A DNA stretch of 64,000 bases from Winogradskyella arenosi (GTDB taxonomy: Bacteria > Bacteroidota > Bacteroidia > Flavobacteriales > Flavobacteriaceae). Positions 9,507 through 18,605 of this stretch are shown piece after piece. The stretch is taken from positions 62,001 through 126,000 of the forward strand of contig NZ_QPJO01000004.1 in the NCBI RefSeq assembly GCF_003337305.1, given 5' to 3'. Below the pieces are notes generated by a model that was not told where the DNA came from, did not search any database, and saw nothing but the letters and a program-made list of their open reading frames with translations. The first letter of the stretch is position 1. Every line of letters begins with the position of its first letter. A program made the position numbers and the translations under genes.

Positions 9507-10601
9507 ATGAATACACAACACTTACTTACTCCATATCATAAAAATATCACTTTGAAAAATCGCGTTGTAATGGCGCCGATGACGCGGAGTCGTGCAGACA
9601 ACAAAGCTAAAGTTCCGACTAATGATTTACACGGTTTATATTACGAACAGCGTGCTTCAGCCGGCCTTATTATTACGGAAGGTTCTCAGGTTTCTAAAGA
9701 AGCTGTTGGTTATATTAACACCCCAGGAATTCATTCAGAAGCCCAAGTGGAAGGTTGGAAATCGGTCACCAAACGTGTGCATGATAAAGGCGGAAAAATC
9801 TTTATTCAGTTATGGCATGTGGGGCGCATTTCTCATCCTGATTTTCATGATGGCGAACTCCCTGTTTCGGCCTCTGCAATAAACCCGAAGGCACAGTCGT
9901 ACACCCCATCTGGATTTAAGGAAACCGTAACACCAAAAGAAATGACCATAGAAGACATAAAGCGTACGGTAAAAGATTTTCAACAAGCCGCGGCCAATGC
10001 CGTTGAAGCGGGCTTTGATGGTGTAGAAATTCACTCTTCAAACGGTTATTTATTTCAACAATTTTTCAATAATTGTTCTAACCAAAGAACGGACGATTAT
10101 GGGGGAAGCATTGAAAACAAAACAAGATTCTTTTTTGAAGTTTTAGAGGCTTTAAAAGAGGTGATTCCGCAAGAAAAGATTGGAGTTCGTTTTAACCCTT
10201 CAGCACACGGTCTTTTTGGTATTACTGTAGATGAAGAAACCATTCCGACGTTTGAATATATCATTAAAAAACTGAACGATTATAATCTTGCTTATGTGCA
10301 TTTATCAGAACCCTTTACGGATGTATCAGATGTTCCGTTTGCCGTAACCGATATCGCGAAGCACTTTCGTCCTTTATACAACGGAACGCTTATGATTAAT
10401 GCCGGATTTGACCAGAATAAAGGAAATAAGATTATCGCCGATGGTGATGCCGATCTTGTGGCCTACGGAAAACTTTATATTTCCAATCCCGATTTAGTTG
10501 AACGTTTTGAACAAGGTTTAGAACTTTCAGAATGGGATGAAGACACCTTTTACACCACAGGAGAAAAAGGCTATACGGATTACCCTGCGGCTTCAAAATA
10601 A
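9507..10601 (+). CDS. Old Yellow Enzyme family alkene reductase (FMN)
   Basis: A 364-residue TIM-barrel flavoprotein. Family landmarks are VVMAPMTRSRA at the N-terminus, QLWHVGRISHP, the substrate-binding H-x-x-N in GVEIHSSNGYL (around 175-178), the RTDDYGGSIENKTRF signature, and the C-terminal GYTDYPAA. Enzymes of the NemA/OYE group use NAD(P)H to reduce the C=C bond of activated alkenes such as enones, maleimides and nitrate esters. It is not in the TetR-controlled operon at 13.6-18.6 kb, but it fits the same detoxification theme. It is monocistronic, with its own palindrome upstream and terminator downstream. Confidence 0.93.
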   Translation: MNTQHLLTPYHKNITLKNRVVMAPMTRSRADNKAKVPTNDLHGLYYEQRASAGLIITEGSQVSKEAVGYINTPGIHSEAQVEGWKSVTKRVHDKGGKIFIQLWHVGRISHPDFHDGELPVSASAINPKAQSYTPSGFKETVTPKEMTIEDIKRTVKDFQQAAANAVEAGFDGVEIHSSNGYLFQQFFNNCSNQRTDDYGGSIENKTRFFFEVLEALKEVIPQEKIGVRFNPSAHGLFGITVDEETIPTFEYIIKKLNDYNLAYVHLSEPFTDVSDVPFAVTDIAKHFRPLYNGTLMINAGFDQNKGNKIIADGDADLVAYGKLYISNPDLVERFEQGLELSEWDEDTFYTTGEKGYTDYPAASK

Positions 10602-10620
10602 AGCTGTTTTACAACCTACA

Positions 10621-10658
10621 AAGCATGATTTCGTCCTTAGATGAAATCATGCTTTTTT
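10621..10658 (+). terminator. rho-independent terminator of the OYE gene
   Basis: A 12-bp inverted repeat AAGCATGATTTC / GAAATCATGCTT with a short loop is followed by a run of T, 19 bp after the OYE stop. Confidence 0.9.
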
Positions 10659-10721
10659 TATGCCTTTTAATTTGTTATTTTACAGTATACCAATAGCTTT
10701 GTTTCAGTAGTAATTTAAGGT

Positions 10722-11645
10722 TTAAAAAATACTCATTTCAGAATGTGTCGTTACCTTTTCTAAGAGCTCCATACCTTTATACGAGTTGCCGTGCTTGTTT
10801 AATTTAGGACTCCAAACGACCATAGCATAATTTTTTGGGTAAAGCGCCACAATGCCGCCACCAACACCACTTTTACCTGGTAAACCCACCCTAAAGGCAA
10901 ACTCTCCAGATTCATCATAAAATCCACAAGTGAGCATCAGTGCATTAATCCGCTTGCATTTATTCTTGGTGATAATTTTGGTGCCATCTGAAATTTTACA
11001 ACCTTCATTAGCCAAAAAACCAAAGGTTCTAGACACCTCTTGGCAGGTCATTTCTAGGGAACACATATCAAAATAAAAGTCAAGTACTTCTTCGGGTTCA
11101 TTAGTGATGTTTCCAAAGGATTTAATAAAATTACAAAGCGCCACATTCCGATAGCCCGTTCTCTTTTCTGAATCTGCAATTTTATCTGAATAATTAAGCT
11201 CTGGCAAATCGCTCAACTCTCGTACAAATTCTAAGAATTCTACTTTAGTATCTTTAAGATGCGTCATTAAAATATCGCAAATAACAATGGCTCCTGAATT
11301 GATAAAAGGATTTCTAGGAATGCCCCTATAACTTTCTAAGAGCAGCAGCGAATCGAATTTTGTCCCTGAGGGCTCCACATCGACACGTTCCCATAAGGGT
11401 TCACCAACAATTTTATAAGCCAAGGTTAAGGATAAAACTTTCGCTATACTCTGAATAGAAAACTTATGTAAATCGTGCCCAATTCCAAAATGATTCCCGT
11501 CTATACAGGTCATATGCACTCCTAATTTTGAAGGATCTACATTTGCCAATTCAGGAATATAGGTGGCCAGTTCACCAGCGTCAGGAAGGGCTTTTACTTC
11601 CTCAAAAGCATTTTTTATAATACGGCTATAACTTGTGTTCATCAT
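10722..11645 (-). CDS. glsA: glutaminase A
   Basis: A 307-residue serine-dependent glutaminase with a beta-lactamase-like fold, hydrolysing L-glutamine to glutamate and ammonia in the cytoplasm. The S-x-x-K catalytic pair is S66-I-A-K69 in FSIQSIAKVLSL. Other family signatures are GIPRNPFINSGAIVICD, NYSDKIADSEKRTGYRN, GLPGKSGVGGGIVALYP and NKHGNSYKGMELLE. Length is normal for the bacterial enzyme. Start is the first or second of two adjacent ATGs. It may also support glutamate-dependent acid resistance, but no decarboxylase or antiporter is near. Confidence 0.93.
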   Translation of the reverse strand: MMNTSYSRIIKNAFEEVKALPDAGELATYIPELANVDPSKLGVHMTCIDGNHFGIGHDLHKFSIQSIAKVLSLTLAYKIVGEPLWERVDVEPSGTKFDSLLLLESYRGIPRNPFINSGAIVICDILMTHLKDTKVEFLEFVRELSDLPELNYSDKIADSEKRTGYRNVALCNFIKSFGNITNEPEEVLDFYFDMCSLEMTCQEVSRTFGFLANEGCKISDGTKIITKNKCKRINALMLTCGFYDESGEFAFRVGLPGKSGVGGGIVALYPKNYAMVVWSPKLNKHGNSYKGMELLEKVTTHSEMSIF

Positions 11646-11762
11646 TCTTAAAATTCATTATAACCTTTAAAATAAATTATAATTCTGAGACCACACAATA
11701 ATACCCGCTTTGATTTTAAAAACTAAAACCTGCCGTAAGACTCTAATTTTAGAATCGGCACT

Positions 11763-12662
11763 CTAAGAGTATAATATTAAGCCTACACCAATCATAATCC
11801 CTAAAAGTGGCACCAACTTTTTACGTTTGTTTTGCTCTTTAAAGACCAAACCACCTACAACCACCGCGATTAGAATTTGGCTTCGTTTTATGGCAGACAA
11901 TAGCATAATTAGGGCGTCAGAGTCTTGAAGCGCTTTAAAATAAAAATAATCTGCCGCTTGTAATAACACCCCAACTGCAATGATGGACCAACGAAAGGTA
12001 AAGGCACGCCGTTTTTCGGCATAAGGAAACCAAGTTACGGTAAGAATAACTAGTAAAATAAGTATGGTATAAAAGCAAAACCAGAATTGTAAGGTTTGTG
12101 GATTTAGACTTAGATTCTGAATTAAAAACTTATCGTACAAGCCACTAGAAGCTCCTAAAAACGTGGCGCCTATAATGGCAAAAATCCACTTATTTCGTTT
12201 GAAATTGATGCCTTCTTTTTTTCCAATTTTAGAATATAAGATGACTGAAAATATAATGAGGAAAAAACCAATCCATTGCAAGACATTTGGGCGCTCTTGA
12301 TAAATTAATATCGCACCAATAAAGGTAAAAAAGGGACCAGCTGACCGAATAGGCGTAACAATGGTTATGGGTAAGTGTTTAAGTGCTTGATAAGCTAGAA
12401 TCCATGAACTGGTCATTATAGCCGATTTTATAAAAATAAAACCATGTGTAGACCAAGGGAGTTTCTGAAAATTATAGCCGTTAGCAATAGCATATTCAGG
12501 ATAGTATAAGGACAAGAGACAGAAGCTTGCAATAAACAAAAAACCACTAGAAACCGTTCCTAATAACACAGGAAACACTTCATTTCCTTGTACGGCATGC
12601 TTCTTACAAAGATTGTGTAACCCTAAAAAAAGTGCCGCTAATAAGCCTAAATACATCCACAT
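11763..12662 (-). CDS. EamA/DMT family transporter
   Basis: A 299-residue protein with about ten hydrophobic helices arranged as two EamA repeats, which is the normal size for the drug/metabolite transporter superfamily. Typical motifs are TPIRSAGPFFTFIGAILIYQE near the end of the first repeat and a Lys/Arg-rich loop (YSKIGKKEGINFKRNK) between repeats. The substrate cannot be predicted from sequence; members export metabolites or take up amino acids and sugars. It is probably monocistronic. The ThiE-like gene upstream reads the same way, with a 62-bp gap. Confidence 0.85.
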   Translation of the reverse strand: MWMYLGLLAALFLGLHNLCKKHAVQGNEVFPVLLGTVSSGFLFIASFCLLSLYYPEYAIANGYNFQKLPWSTHGFIFIKSAIMTSSWILAYQALKHLPITIVTPIRSAGPFFTFIGAILIYQERPNVLQWIGFFLIIFSVILYSKIGKKEGINFKRNKWIFAIIGATFLGASSGLYDKFLIQNLSLNPQTLQFWFCFYTILILLVILTVTWFPYAEKRRAFTFRWSIIAVGVLLQAADYFYFKALQDSDALIMLLSAIKRSQILIAVVVGGLVFKEQNKRKKLVPLLGIMIGVGLILYS

Positions 12663-12724
12663 GGCGCGAATATAATATTTAGCACCTAATTGCTTCCCGT
12701 AAGGCCTTTGTTTTTTGCACTATT

Positions 12725-13372
12725 TTATTCGAAGGTATGCCGCTGTTCTGCAATCACCGAGGCTTTAAGGAGGTGATGAAACGTTTTTATAGTATCAAAA
12801 TTTTGAGTAATCTCCTCTGAAACAGCCACTCCAGATACACCGGTTTCTAAAATGTCTTTAACTGCAGTAGTCTTAATACCTCCAAAACCAATAACAGGTA
12901 TTGGCGTCTGTAAAACTTCCATAATTGCGGCGTAACCTTTAATTCCTAAAGACGGCTTAGAAAGAGTCTCTGAACCTTCAACCTTATAAGGTCCTAAAAA
13001 TATATAATCGACTTCTTTTTGTACTAAAGCTTCACAGTCTTGGAGGGTATAAGCTGTAGCTCCTATAATTTGCCAGGTATACAATTCGGTCCTTAAACCT
13101 GTAGGGCAGCGGTCCGCATTTTCAATATGAACCCCATCGGCTTTTACAGCTTTAGCGACCTCATAAGCATCACTAATAATTAATCGGGTTTGAAAGTGAC
13201 TTGTAATCCCTCGAGCCGATTGCGCAAGTTCTAAATGTTCAGCTTCGGGAAACGTTGCTAGCGATAGCTGTACCCATTCCGCACCAGACGTGCAGGCACT
13301 TTGAATATTTTGTAACATAATTTCTGCTGTTGCTCCTTCAGAAATATAATGTAGTTTAGAAACGTTTCTCAT
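12725..13372 (-). CDS. thiamine-phosphate synthase-like protein (ThiE/TenI family)
   Basis: A 215-residue TIM barrel of the TMP-synthase/TenI superfamily. LIISDAYEVAKAVKADGVHI corresponds to the pyrophosphate/Mg2+ region, DYIFLGPYKVEGS to the GPhxxTxxK loop, and PVIGFGGIKTTAVKDILETG to the C-terminal phosphate loop. ThiE couples HMP-PP and thiazole phosphate; TenI-type relatives aromatise the thiazole. No other thi gene is in the window. The loop lacks the usual T-x-T-K spelling, so either role is possible. Confidence 0.72.
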   Translation of the reverse strand: MRNVSKLHYISEGATAEIMLQNIQSACTSGAEWVQLSLATFPEAEHLELAQSARGITSHFQTRLIISDAYEVAKAVKADGVHIENADRCPTGLRTELYTWQIIGATAYTLQDCEALVQKEVDYIFLGPYKVEGSETLSKPSLGIKGYAAIMEVLQTPIPVIGFGGIKTTAVKDILETGVSGVAVSEEITQNFDTIKTFHHLLKASVIAEQRHTFE

Positions 13373-13522
13373 TGTTCTCCTTATTTTTTAACTCCGATGT
13401 GCAAAAATACAAAGGTTTCTATAGTCACTGTCTGCTTTTGCTTTCAAACTTAAAAAGATGTTCTGTTATAGTGTATCGCGCTTCAATTTCGCCTTAAAAA
13501 CAGTAAACACTTTAGTTGTTGA

Positions 13523-13559
13523 ATAAAAAAAAGCTTGCAAACACAAGGTTTACAAGCTT
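13523..13559 (-). terminator. terminator of the TetR-Hsp31 operon
   Basis: Read on the minus strand, AAGCTTGTAAAC and GTTTGCAAGCTT form a 12-bp stem with one G:U pair and a 5-nt loop. It is followed by a U-tract (the A-run at 13524-13530 on the plus strand). It lies about 50 bp after the stop of the Hsp31-like gene, the last of the six-gene operon. Confidence 0.85.
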
Positions 13560-13610
13560 CTTAAAGTGCGCTTCATCTAGAATTGTACTCTAGTTCAATC
13601 GCTTCTTTAT

Positions 13611-14417
13611 TTATTTAATGGCCTCTAACAACTTCTCAGCAACGAGCTCTGAAGAGGCTGGATTTTGACCTGTAATAAGGTGACCATCTTGTAAGGCGTA
13701 TGGTGCCCAATTCTCTTTATTAGAATACATAGCTCCGTTTTCTATGAGCATATCTTCTAAAAGAAATGGTACCACTTCCGTTAAGCCTACAGCAGCTTCT
13801 TCTTTATTAGAGAAGCCTGTTACTTTTTTACCTTTAACCAAAGCCGTTCCGTCTTCATTTTTAACATCCTTTAAAACTGCAGGTGCATGACATACGAAGG
13901 CGATAGGCTTTTCTTGACGATTAAATTTTTCGATTAAAGCAACCGAATCCGTATCATTACTTAAATCCCATAATGGTCCGTGACCACCAGGATAGAATAC
14001 AGCATCAAAATCATCAGCATTCATCTCTGATAAGACTTTAGTATGCGCTATTTTTTGTTGTGCGTCTTCATCTTTATCATAACGTTCTGTTGCAGAAGTG
14101 GCCGCATCTGGACTGTCACTACTTGGGTCTATTGGTGCTGCGCCTCCTTTAGGGGTGGCTATAGTAATATCTACACCTTTATCTAACAAGGTGTAATATG
14201 GGCTTGCAAATTCTTCAACCCAAAATCCTGTTTTCTTTCCCGTATCTCCTAATTGATCGTGAGAGGTTAATACAAATAATACTTTCATGTTTTTATCTTT
14301 TTTAGGTTCTATGTTTTCTTCTGAATCTTTTTCAGAAATAACTTCCTTTTTCACTTCTTGACAACTCGAAGCTGTAATGATAGTCAGTGTTAAGGCTAGT
14401 GTTTTAATAAAATTCAT
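13611..14417 (-). CDS. Hsp31/DJ-1/PfpI-family lipoprotein (glyoxalase III-like)
   Basis: A 268-residue type-1 glutamine-amidotransferase-like protein. The nucleophile elbow is C176 in FVCHAPAVL. An upstream acidic residue sits in GFWVEEFASPYY, and the FYPGGHGPLWDL loop is typical of the Hsp31 branch. Hsp31-class proteins convert methylglyoxal to lactate without cofactor and act as chaperones or deglycases. Unusually, the N-terminus carries a lipobox-like signal (TASSCQ, Cys 19), predicting an exported, lipid-anchored form. It is the last gene of the six-gene operon, 8 bp after the YqhD-like gene. Confidence 0.85.
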   Translation of the reverse strand: MNFIKTLALTLTIITASSCQEVKKEVISEKDSEENIEPKKDKNMKVLFVLTSHDQLGDTGKKTGFWVEEFASPYYTLLDKGVDITIATPKGGAAPIDPSSDSPDAATSATERYDKDEDAQQKIAHTKVLSEMNADDFDAVFYPGGHGPLWDLSNDTDSVALIEKFNRQEKPIAFVCHAPAVLKDVKNEDGTALVKGKKVTGFSNKEEAAVGLTEVVPFLLEDMLIENGAMYSNKENWAPYALQDGHLITGQNPASSELVAEKLLEAIK

Positions 14418-14425
14418 TCTTAAAA

Positions 14426-15586
14426 TTAATAGGTCATTTTTACAATCTTCTCAACGCGGTCTGGCGATAAGGTTTGGTGCTCACCTAGGCCCATCCACTT
14501 GCGCGCCTTAAAACGTTTTGCGATTTCTTCAGCTGTCCCTTCGTAATCTTCGGTGTAATCCGATAACTTGGTAGCAATACCTAATTGATGGAAGAAGGCC
14601 TCTGTTTTATCAATAGCGGCGTAAGCTTTATCGTCAATACTTCCTTCTGTAATATTCCAAACGCGCTCTGCATATTGCGCTAATTTTTCTTTCTTCGTAT
14701 CGAAATTGTATTTGTAATGACTCGGTGCAATCACAGCTAAGGTTCTAGCATGATCTATACCAAATAAGGCCGTTAATTCATGTCCCATAGCGTGCACAGC
14801 CCAATCCGTTGGCACTCCTTTTTGGATCAATCCGTTTAAAGCCATTGTACAGCTCCACATAAAATTAGATGCCGCTTTATAATCCGTAGGATCGGCTAAA
14901 ACTTTTGGTGCCACTTCAATTAAGGTTTGCAAAATGCTTTCTGCAAAACGATCTTGAAGTAAGGCTCCGATTGGGTAGGTCATATACTGCTCCAAAACGT
15001 GAGTAAACGCATCGGTAATACCGTTAGCTAACTGACGTTCCGGTATAGAAATAATCACTTGTGGATCTAAAATTGAAAACTTCGGAAATAACCCAGGCCC
15101 GCCCATGGCTAATTTTTCCTTAGTTTCCGCTCTTGTAATCACAGAACCCGAGTTCATCTCAGACCCTGTAGCTGGTAAGGTTAAAACGGTACCAAATGGC
15201 ATTCCTTTTTCAGTACGAATGTTTTGCGTTAAAATATCCCACGGCGTATCTCCTTCATATAAGGCTGCCGCTGATAAAAACTTAGTACCATCGATAACAG
15301 AACCGCCTCCAACAGCAAGTAAATACGTGATATCTTCGTCTTTAATGACTTGTAAGGCTTCCATTAATTTAGCATATTCCGGATTTGCAGGAATTCCGCC
15401 AAACTCTATGACCTTTACTTTTGATAATGCGGTTTTAACCTGATCGTAAATTCCATTTTTCTTAATGCTACCACCACCGTAAAGCAGTAATACTTTAGCA
15501 TCCTGAGGAATTTCATTTTCTAACTTTTCTATAGTGTCCTTTCCAAAAATAATTTTGGTAGGATTTTGATATTCAAAATTGTTCAT
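14426..15586 (-). CDS. yqhD: YqhD-like NADPH-dependent aldehyde/alcohol dehydrogenase
   Basis: A 386-residue iron-containing-type alcohol dehydrogenase that reads along its length like E. coli YqhD. Matching regions include NNFEYQNPTKIIFGKDTI, LLYGGGSIKKNGIYDQV, LLAVGGGSVIDGTKF, LTLPATGSEMNSGSV, the metal-ligand regions ITDAFTHVLEQYMT and HELTALFGIDHARTLAVI, and AERVWNITEG. YqhD reduces short-chain and lipid-peroxidation aldehydes (acrolein, glyoxals, malondialdehyde) with NADPH. It is followed after 8 bp by the Hsp31-like gene. Together they remove dicarbonyls and aldehydes. Confidence 0.9.
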   Translation of the reverse strand: MNNFEYQNPTKIIFGKDTIEKLENEIPQDAKVLLLYGGGSIKKNGIYDQVKTALSKVKVIEFGGIPANPEYAKLMEALQVIKDEDITYLLAVGGGSVIDGTKFLSAAALYEGDTPWDILTQNIRTEKGMPFGTVLTLPATGSEMNSGSVITRAETKEKLAMGGPGLFPKFSILDPQVIISIPERQLANGITDAFTHVLEQYMTYPIGALLQDRFAESILQTLIEVAPKVLADPTDYKAASNFMWSCTMALNGLIQKGVPTDWAVHAMGHELTALFGIDHARTLAVIAPSHYKYNFDTKKEKLAQYAERVWNITEGSIDDKAYAAIDKTEAFFHQLGIATKLSDYTEDYEGTAEEIAKRFKARKWMGLGEHQTLSPDRVEKIVKMTY

Positions 15587-15643
15587 CTTTTTTCTTTTTA
15601 AATAATTAATAATAGGGGATTGCGATAAGCTGTGGCTTCAGAA

Positions 15644-16642
15644 TTAAATCTTAACCACCATTTTACCTTTGTTTTTCCCATCAAATAAATCGATAAAGGC
15701 TTGTGGTATATTGTCAAAACCTTCAACAATAGTTTCAGAATAGGTCAGCTTATCTTCACTTAACCAACCTGATAAAGCTTTCACGGCTTCTGGGAATTTG
15801 GCGGCATAGTTAGAAACAATAAACCCTTGCATTAAGGCGCTGTTCTTCACTAAAAATGGTTGTACACTTAAACTTTTAGGAACTTCAGTACTATTGTATA
15901 CCGAAATTGCCCCACAAATAATAATTCTAGCAAATTGGTTGATATTCACTAAAACCGCATCTGATATTGGTCCACCAACGTTATCAAAATAAATATCTAC
16001 ACCATTTGGAGCGGCTTTAGCAATAGCTGCTTGCATGTTTTCCGTAGTGTTGTAATTGATCCCTTCATCAAAACCGAATTTCGATTTTAAAAGCTCTACT
16101 TTTTCATCTGTACCGGCAATACCAATAACTCTCAAACCTAGAATTTTTCCTATTTGTCCCACTACAGATCCTACAGCACCTGCTGCTCCAGAGACAACTA
16201 GGGTTTCACCTTCTTTCGGTTTCCCGATCTCTGTAAGTCCACAATAGGCCGTTAATCCGGTCATTCCTAAAATACCTAAATAAGCACTTAATGGCGCCCT
16301 TGAAGAATCTACTTTGGTAAGGCCCTCACCATTTGAAACTTGTTGGGTTTGCCAATTAAGCATTCCTGAAACATAATCTCCTTCCGAAAAATTATCGTTT
16401 TTAGAAGCTACAACTTTAGCAATAACGCCCGAGTGCACAGGTTCATCTAATTTAAAAGGCGGTACATACGATTTAGCATCGCTCATACGACCTCTTAAAT
16501 AAGGGTCTACAGAGACGTAAGCTGCTTTTAGTAAAATTTCTCCGTCTTTGATTGTTAATTCAGAATCTTGTTCTACAAATTCAAAATTTGAAGTTGAAGG
16601 TTTTCCTTCTGGTCTATTTTTTAATATGATTGTTTTTGTCAT
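15644..16642 (-). CDS. zinc-free MDR NADP-dependent oxidoreductase (CurA/PTGR-like)
   Basis: A 332-residue medium-chain reductase of the leukotriene-B4-dehydrogenase/CurA group. Landmarks are RPEGKPSTSNFEFVEQD at the N-terminus, DPYLRGRMSDAKSYVPPF, the Rossmann glycine motif VSGAAGAVGSVVGQIGK, FDNVGGPISDAVL, and AFIDLFDGKNKGKMVVKI at the C-terminus. No structural or catalytic zinc ligands are apparent. Such enzymes reduce alpha,beta-unsaturated aldehydes and ketones with NADPH. It is the fourth gene of the operon, with 19 bp to the nitroreductase upstream. Confidence 0.88.
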   Translation of the reverse strand: MTKTIILKNRPEGKPSTSNFEFVEQDSELTIKDGEILLKAAYVSVDPYLRGRMSDAKSYVPPFKLDEPVHSGVIAKVVASKNDNFSEGDYVSGMLNWQTQQVSNGEGLTKVDSSRAPLSAYLGILGMTGLTAYCGLTEIGKPKEGETLVVSGAAGAVGSVVGQIGKILGLRVIGIAGTDEKVELLKSKFGFDEGINYNTTENMQAAIAKAAPNGVDIYFDNVGGPISDAVLVNINQFARIIICGAISVYNSTEVPKSLSVQPFLVKNSALMQGFIVSNYAAKFPEAVKALSGWLSEDKLTYSETIVEGFDNIPQAFIDLFDGKNKGKMVVKI

Positions 16643-16661
16643 TGTGTTTAATTTTTTTTAA

Positions 16662-17294
16662 TTAATCCATTACCGTTACTAAATCTTCCATAGGTTTTCT
16701 CACCTTTACGAGATTTACTAACCAGTCTTCATTTGTTTCTCTATAGCCTATTGGCATTAAAACGGCACTACGTAATCCTTTTTCTCTTAGTCCTAAAATT
16801 TTATCGACTGCAGTAGGGTCGAAGCCCTCTATAGGTGTCGCATCTACACCTTCAAAAGCTGCAGCGGTTAAGGCCTGAGAAAAGGCGATATAGGCTTGTT
16901 TTGCCGCGTGATTAAAATTCTCTTCAGCATCTTTCTGCGGATAAGAGTTTAATAACATTTGGCGGTAATTTTCCCAACCTTCGTTTTTAAAGCCACGAAT
17001 ATCATTGGTTAAATCGAACATATAATTAATACGGTCTTCTGTGTAAGTATCCCAAGCTGCGAAAACGAGGAGATGAGAACAGTCCGTAATTACAGATTGG
17101 TTCCATGCTACCGGTTTTATTTGCTCTAAAAGTTCTTGATTTTTAACCACTATAATCTCAAAAGGCTGCAGTCCACTTGACGTTGGGGCCAAACGTGCGG
17201 CTTCCAATATATTCTGAAGTTTTTCTTCAGGTACCGTTTCACCATTCATTGCTTTTGCTGCGTAACGCCAGTTTAATTTATCTAATAATTCCAT
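16662..17294 (-). CDS. nitroreductase family NAD(P)H-dependent oxidoreductase (NfsB-like)
   Basis: A 210-residue FMN nitroreductase. The frame opens at 17345, but that start would overlap the preceding gene. The ATG at 17294 begins MELLDKLNWRYAAKAMNGE, the canonical family start, and leaves a 19-bp gap. Further signatures are RLAPTSSGLQPFEIIVV (FMN phosphate region), AYIAFSQALTAAAFEGVD and RSAVLMPIGYRETNEDW. Activities in this family include quinone, nitroaromatic and flavin reduction. The context suggests a quinone or electrophile reductase. Confidence 0.88.
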   Translation of the reverse strand: MELLDKLNWRYAAKAMNGETVPEEKLQNILEAARLAPTSSGLQPFEIIVVKNQELLEQIKPVAWNQSVITDCSHLLVFAAWDTYTEDRINYMFDLTNDIRGFKNEGWENYRQMLLNSYPQKDAEENFNHAAKQAYIAFSQALTAAAFEGVDATPIEGFDPTAVDKILGLREKGLRSAVLMPIGYRETNEDWLVNLVKVRKPMEDLVTVMD

Positions 17295-17313
17295 AGTTAA
17301 TTTATTTCTTTTT

Positions 17314-17991
17314 TTAGTTGTGTTTGTGTATTGCGTTAATTTCATCTGATCTAATAATAACGTTCTTCGCCATACTTGAGTTCGACATATAAATCATAGC
17401 ATTGGCAATGGCTTCGGCCTCAACAATGCGATATTTTTTAAGAGGCCCTATTAATAGAGGACTGATCAGTTTAAAAAGAGATAGTCCAAATTTTTCTAAA
17501 GCTCTTGCTTCCTTTCGGTCGCCGCCAATAAGTGAGGGCCTTAATATAAATGTGTGGTCTAAATTTTGTGCTAAAACGGCAGCTTCCATTTCGCCCTTAA
17601 CTTTGTTATAAAAAATAGCACTGTTCGCATTGGCGCCCATAGCCGACACTACAGCGTAGCTACCGATACCATTTTCTTTCGCTAATTTAGCTGCAGACAC
17701 AGGAATCCCGAAATCAATCTTTTTATACAGATCTTTGTTTGGAGTTTTCGATTTGGTAGTCCCAATACAACAGTAAACCTCATCGCCTGTAAAATCCGAA
17801 CGAAACTGCTCAAGATTCAATAGGTCACCAATATATTGTTCTACCTTAGGCGATGTCACAGACGTGACGTTAGACCTAGAAAATAGCTTAATAGTCGCAT
17901 AACGCGGGTCTTTAATTAACTGTTGAAGAAGTTGAGATCCTGTTAATCCTGTAGCTCCTAATATTATCGCGGTTTTTCCCATGTTATGCAT
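17314..17991 (-). CDS. NAD(P)-binding atypical SDR (HTATIP2-like)
   Basis: A 225-residue Rossmann protein with the glycine motif AIILGATGLTGSQLLQQL. VYCCIGTTKSKTPNKDLYKK and the later YNKVKGEMEAAV provide the Y-x-x-x-K pair, and HTFILRPSLIGGDRKE follows. This is the NAD(P)H-binding HTATIP2/oxidoreductase group, often found with redox-stress genes; its substrate is not known. The start at 17991 overlaps the tetR stop by 8 bp (ATGCATAA), implying coupled translation. An ATG at 17982 is the alternative. Confidence 0.82.
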   Translation of the reverse strand: MHNMGKTAIILGATGLTGSQLLQQLIKDPRYATIKLFSRSNVTSVTSPKVEQYIGDLLNLEQFRSDFTGDEVYCCIGTTKSKTPNKDLYKKIDFGIPVSAAKLAKENGIGSYAVVSAMGANANSAIFYNKVKGEMEAAVLAQNLDHTFILRPSLIGGDRKEARALEKFGLSLFKLISPLLIGPLKKYRIVEAEAIANAMIYMSNSSMAKNVIIRSDEINAIHKHN

Positions 17992-18568
17992 TCATTTTTA
18001 TACTATCCCAAGCCGCTCGATACGCCTCTTCTATATGTGATTCATCCATCTGAAAAGTACCACGTTTCTGATTTATCATTAAAAAGGATAGGGGATTGAT
18101 AGCATAAGCGTAGAGAATAAAGTCAGAAAGCGGTTTAATAATGCCTTCTTTTTTACCTCGTTGCCATAAATCTACTAAGGGCTGAAGATGTCTAATACCT
18201 TCCATACGGCTAGGTTCATCTATCATAGGTGTGTTATCACATTGCGCTAAAAACATAGCGTGTTCGCACTCTTTCAATTTAAAATCCGCGATACGTTTCC
18301 AGATATATTCAAAACCAGCTTCCACACTCATAGACTCATCATAATTTTCAAAAGCATAATTGGTATATTCTGCTTTAACTTCTATATAGGTTTGGTTAAC
18401 GAGATCTTGCTTGTTTTCAAAATATAGATAAATTGTAGCTGGCGACACCTTAGCCATTTTGGCTATTTTACTCATAGGCGTCGCATGGAAACCATTGTTG
18501 TTCACCAACTCAATAGTCGCCTGCACTAGTGCGTTACGTTTATCAATACTTTTTTGAAGTTTTGCCAT
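17984..18568 (-). CDS. TetR/AcrR family repressor of the electrophile-response operon
   Basis: The frame is open from 18631, but the ATG at 18568 (MAKLQKSIDKRNALVQATIE) gives the normal TetR start, a 194-residue protein, and leaves the palindrome at 18606-18617 in the leader. The HTH is ATPMSKIAKMAKVSPATIYL followed by YFENKQDLV. The C-terminal helical domain should bind the inducer. It is the first gene of a tightly spaced six-gene operon, so autoregulation of the whole set is the simplest reading. An aldehyde, quinone or enone inducer is inferred from the downstream enzymes. Confidence 0.88.
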   Translation of the reverse strand: MAKLQKSIDKRNALVQATIELVNNNGFHATPMSKIAKMAKVSPATIYLYFENKQDLVNQTYIEVKAEYTNYAFENYDESMSVEAGFEYIWKRIADFKLKECEHAMFLAQCDNTPMIDEPSRMEGIRHLQPLVDLWQRGKKEGIIKPLSDFILYAYAINPLSFLMINQKRGTFQMDESHIEEAYRAAWDSIKMNA

Positions 18569-18605
18569 GTCATTATCTAATTCTGATACAAAGGTAAGTA
18601 AAAAT

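Noticed and set aside
15105-15443. 112-codon plus-strand frame over the YqhD gene
   Set aside because: Antisense shadow of a highly conserved gene; no family resemblance.
16662-17345. Longer nitroreductase start at 17345
   Set aside because: It would add 17 residues overlapping the preceding gene; the ATG at 17294 gives the family's normal N-terminus.
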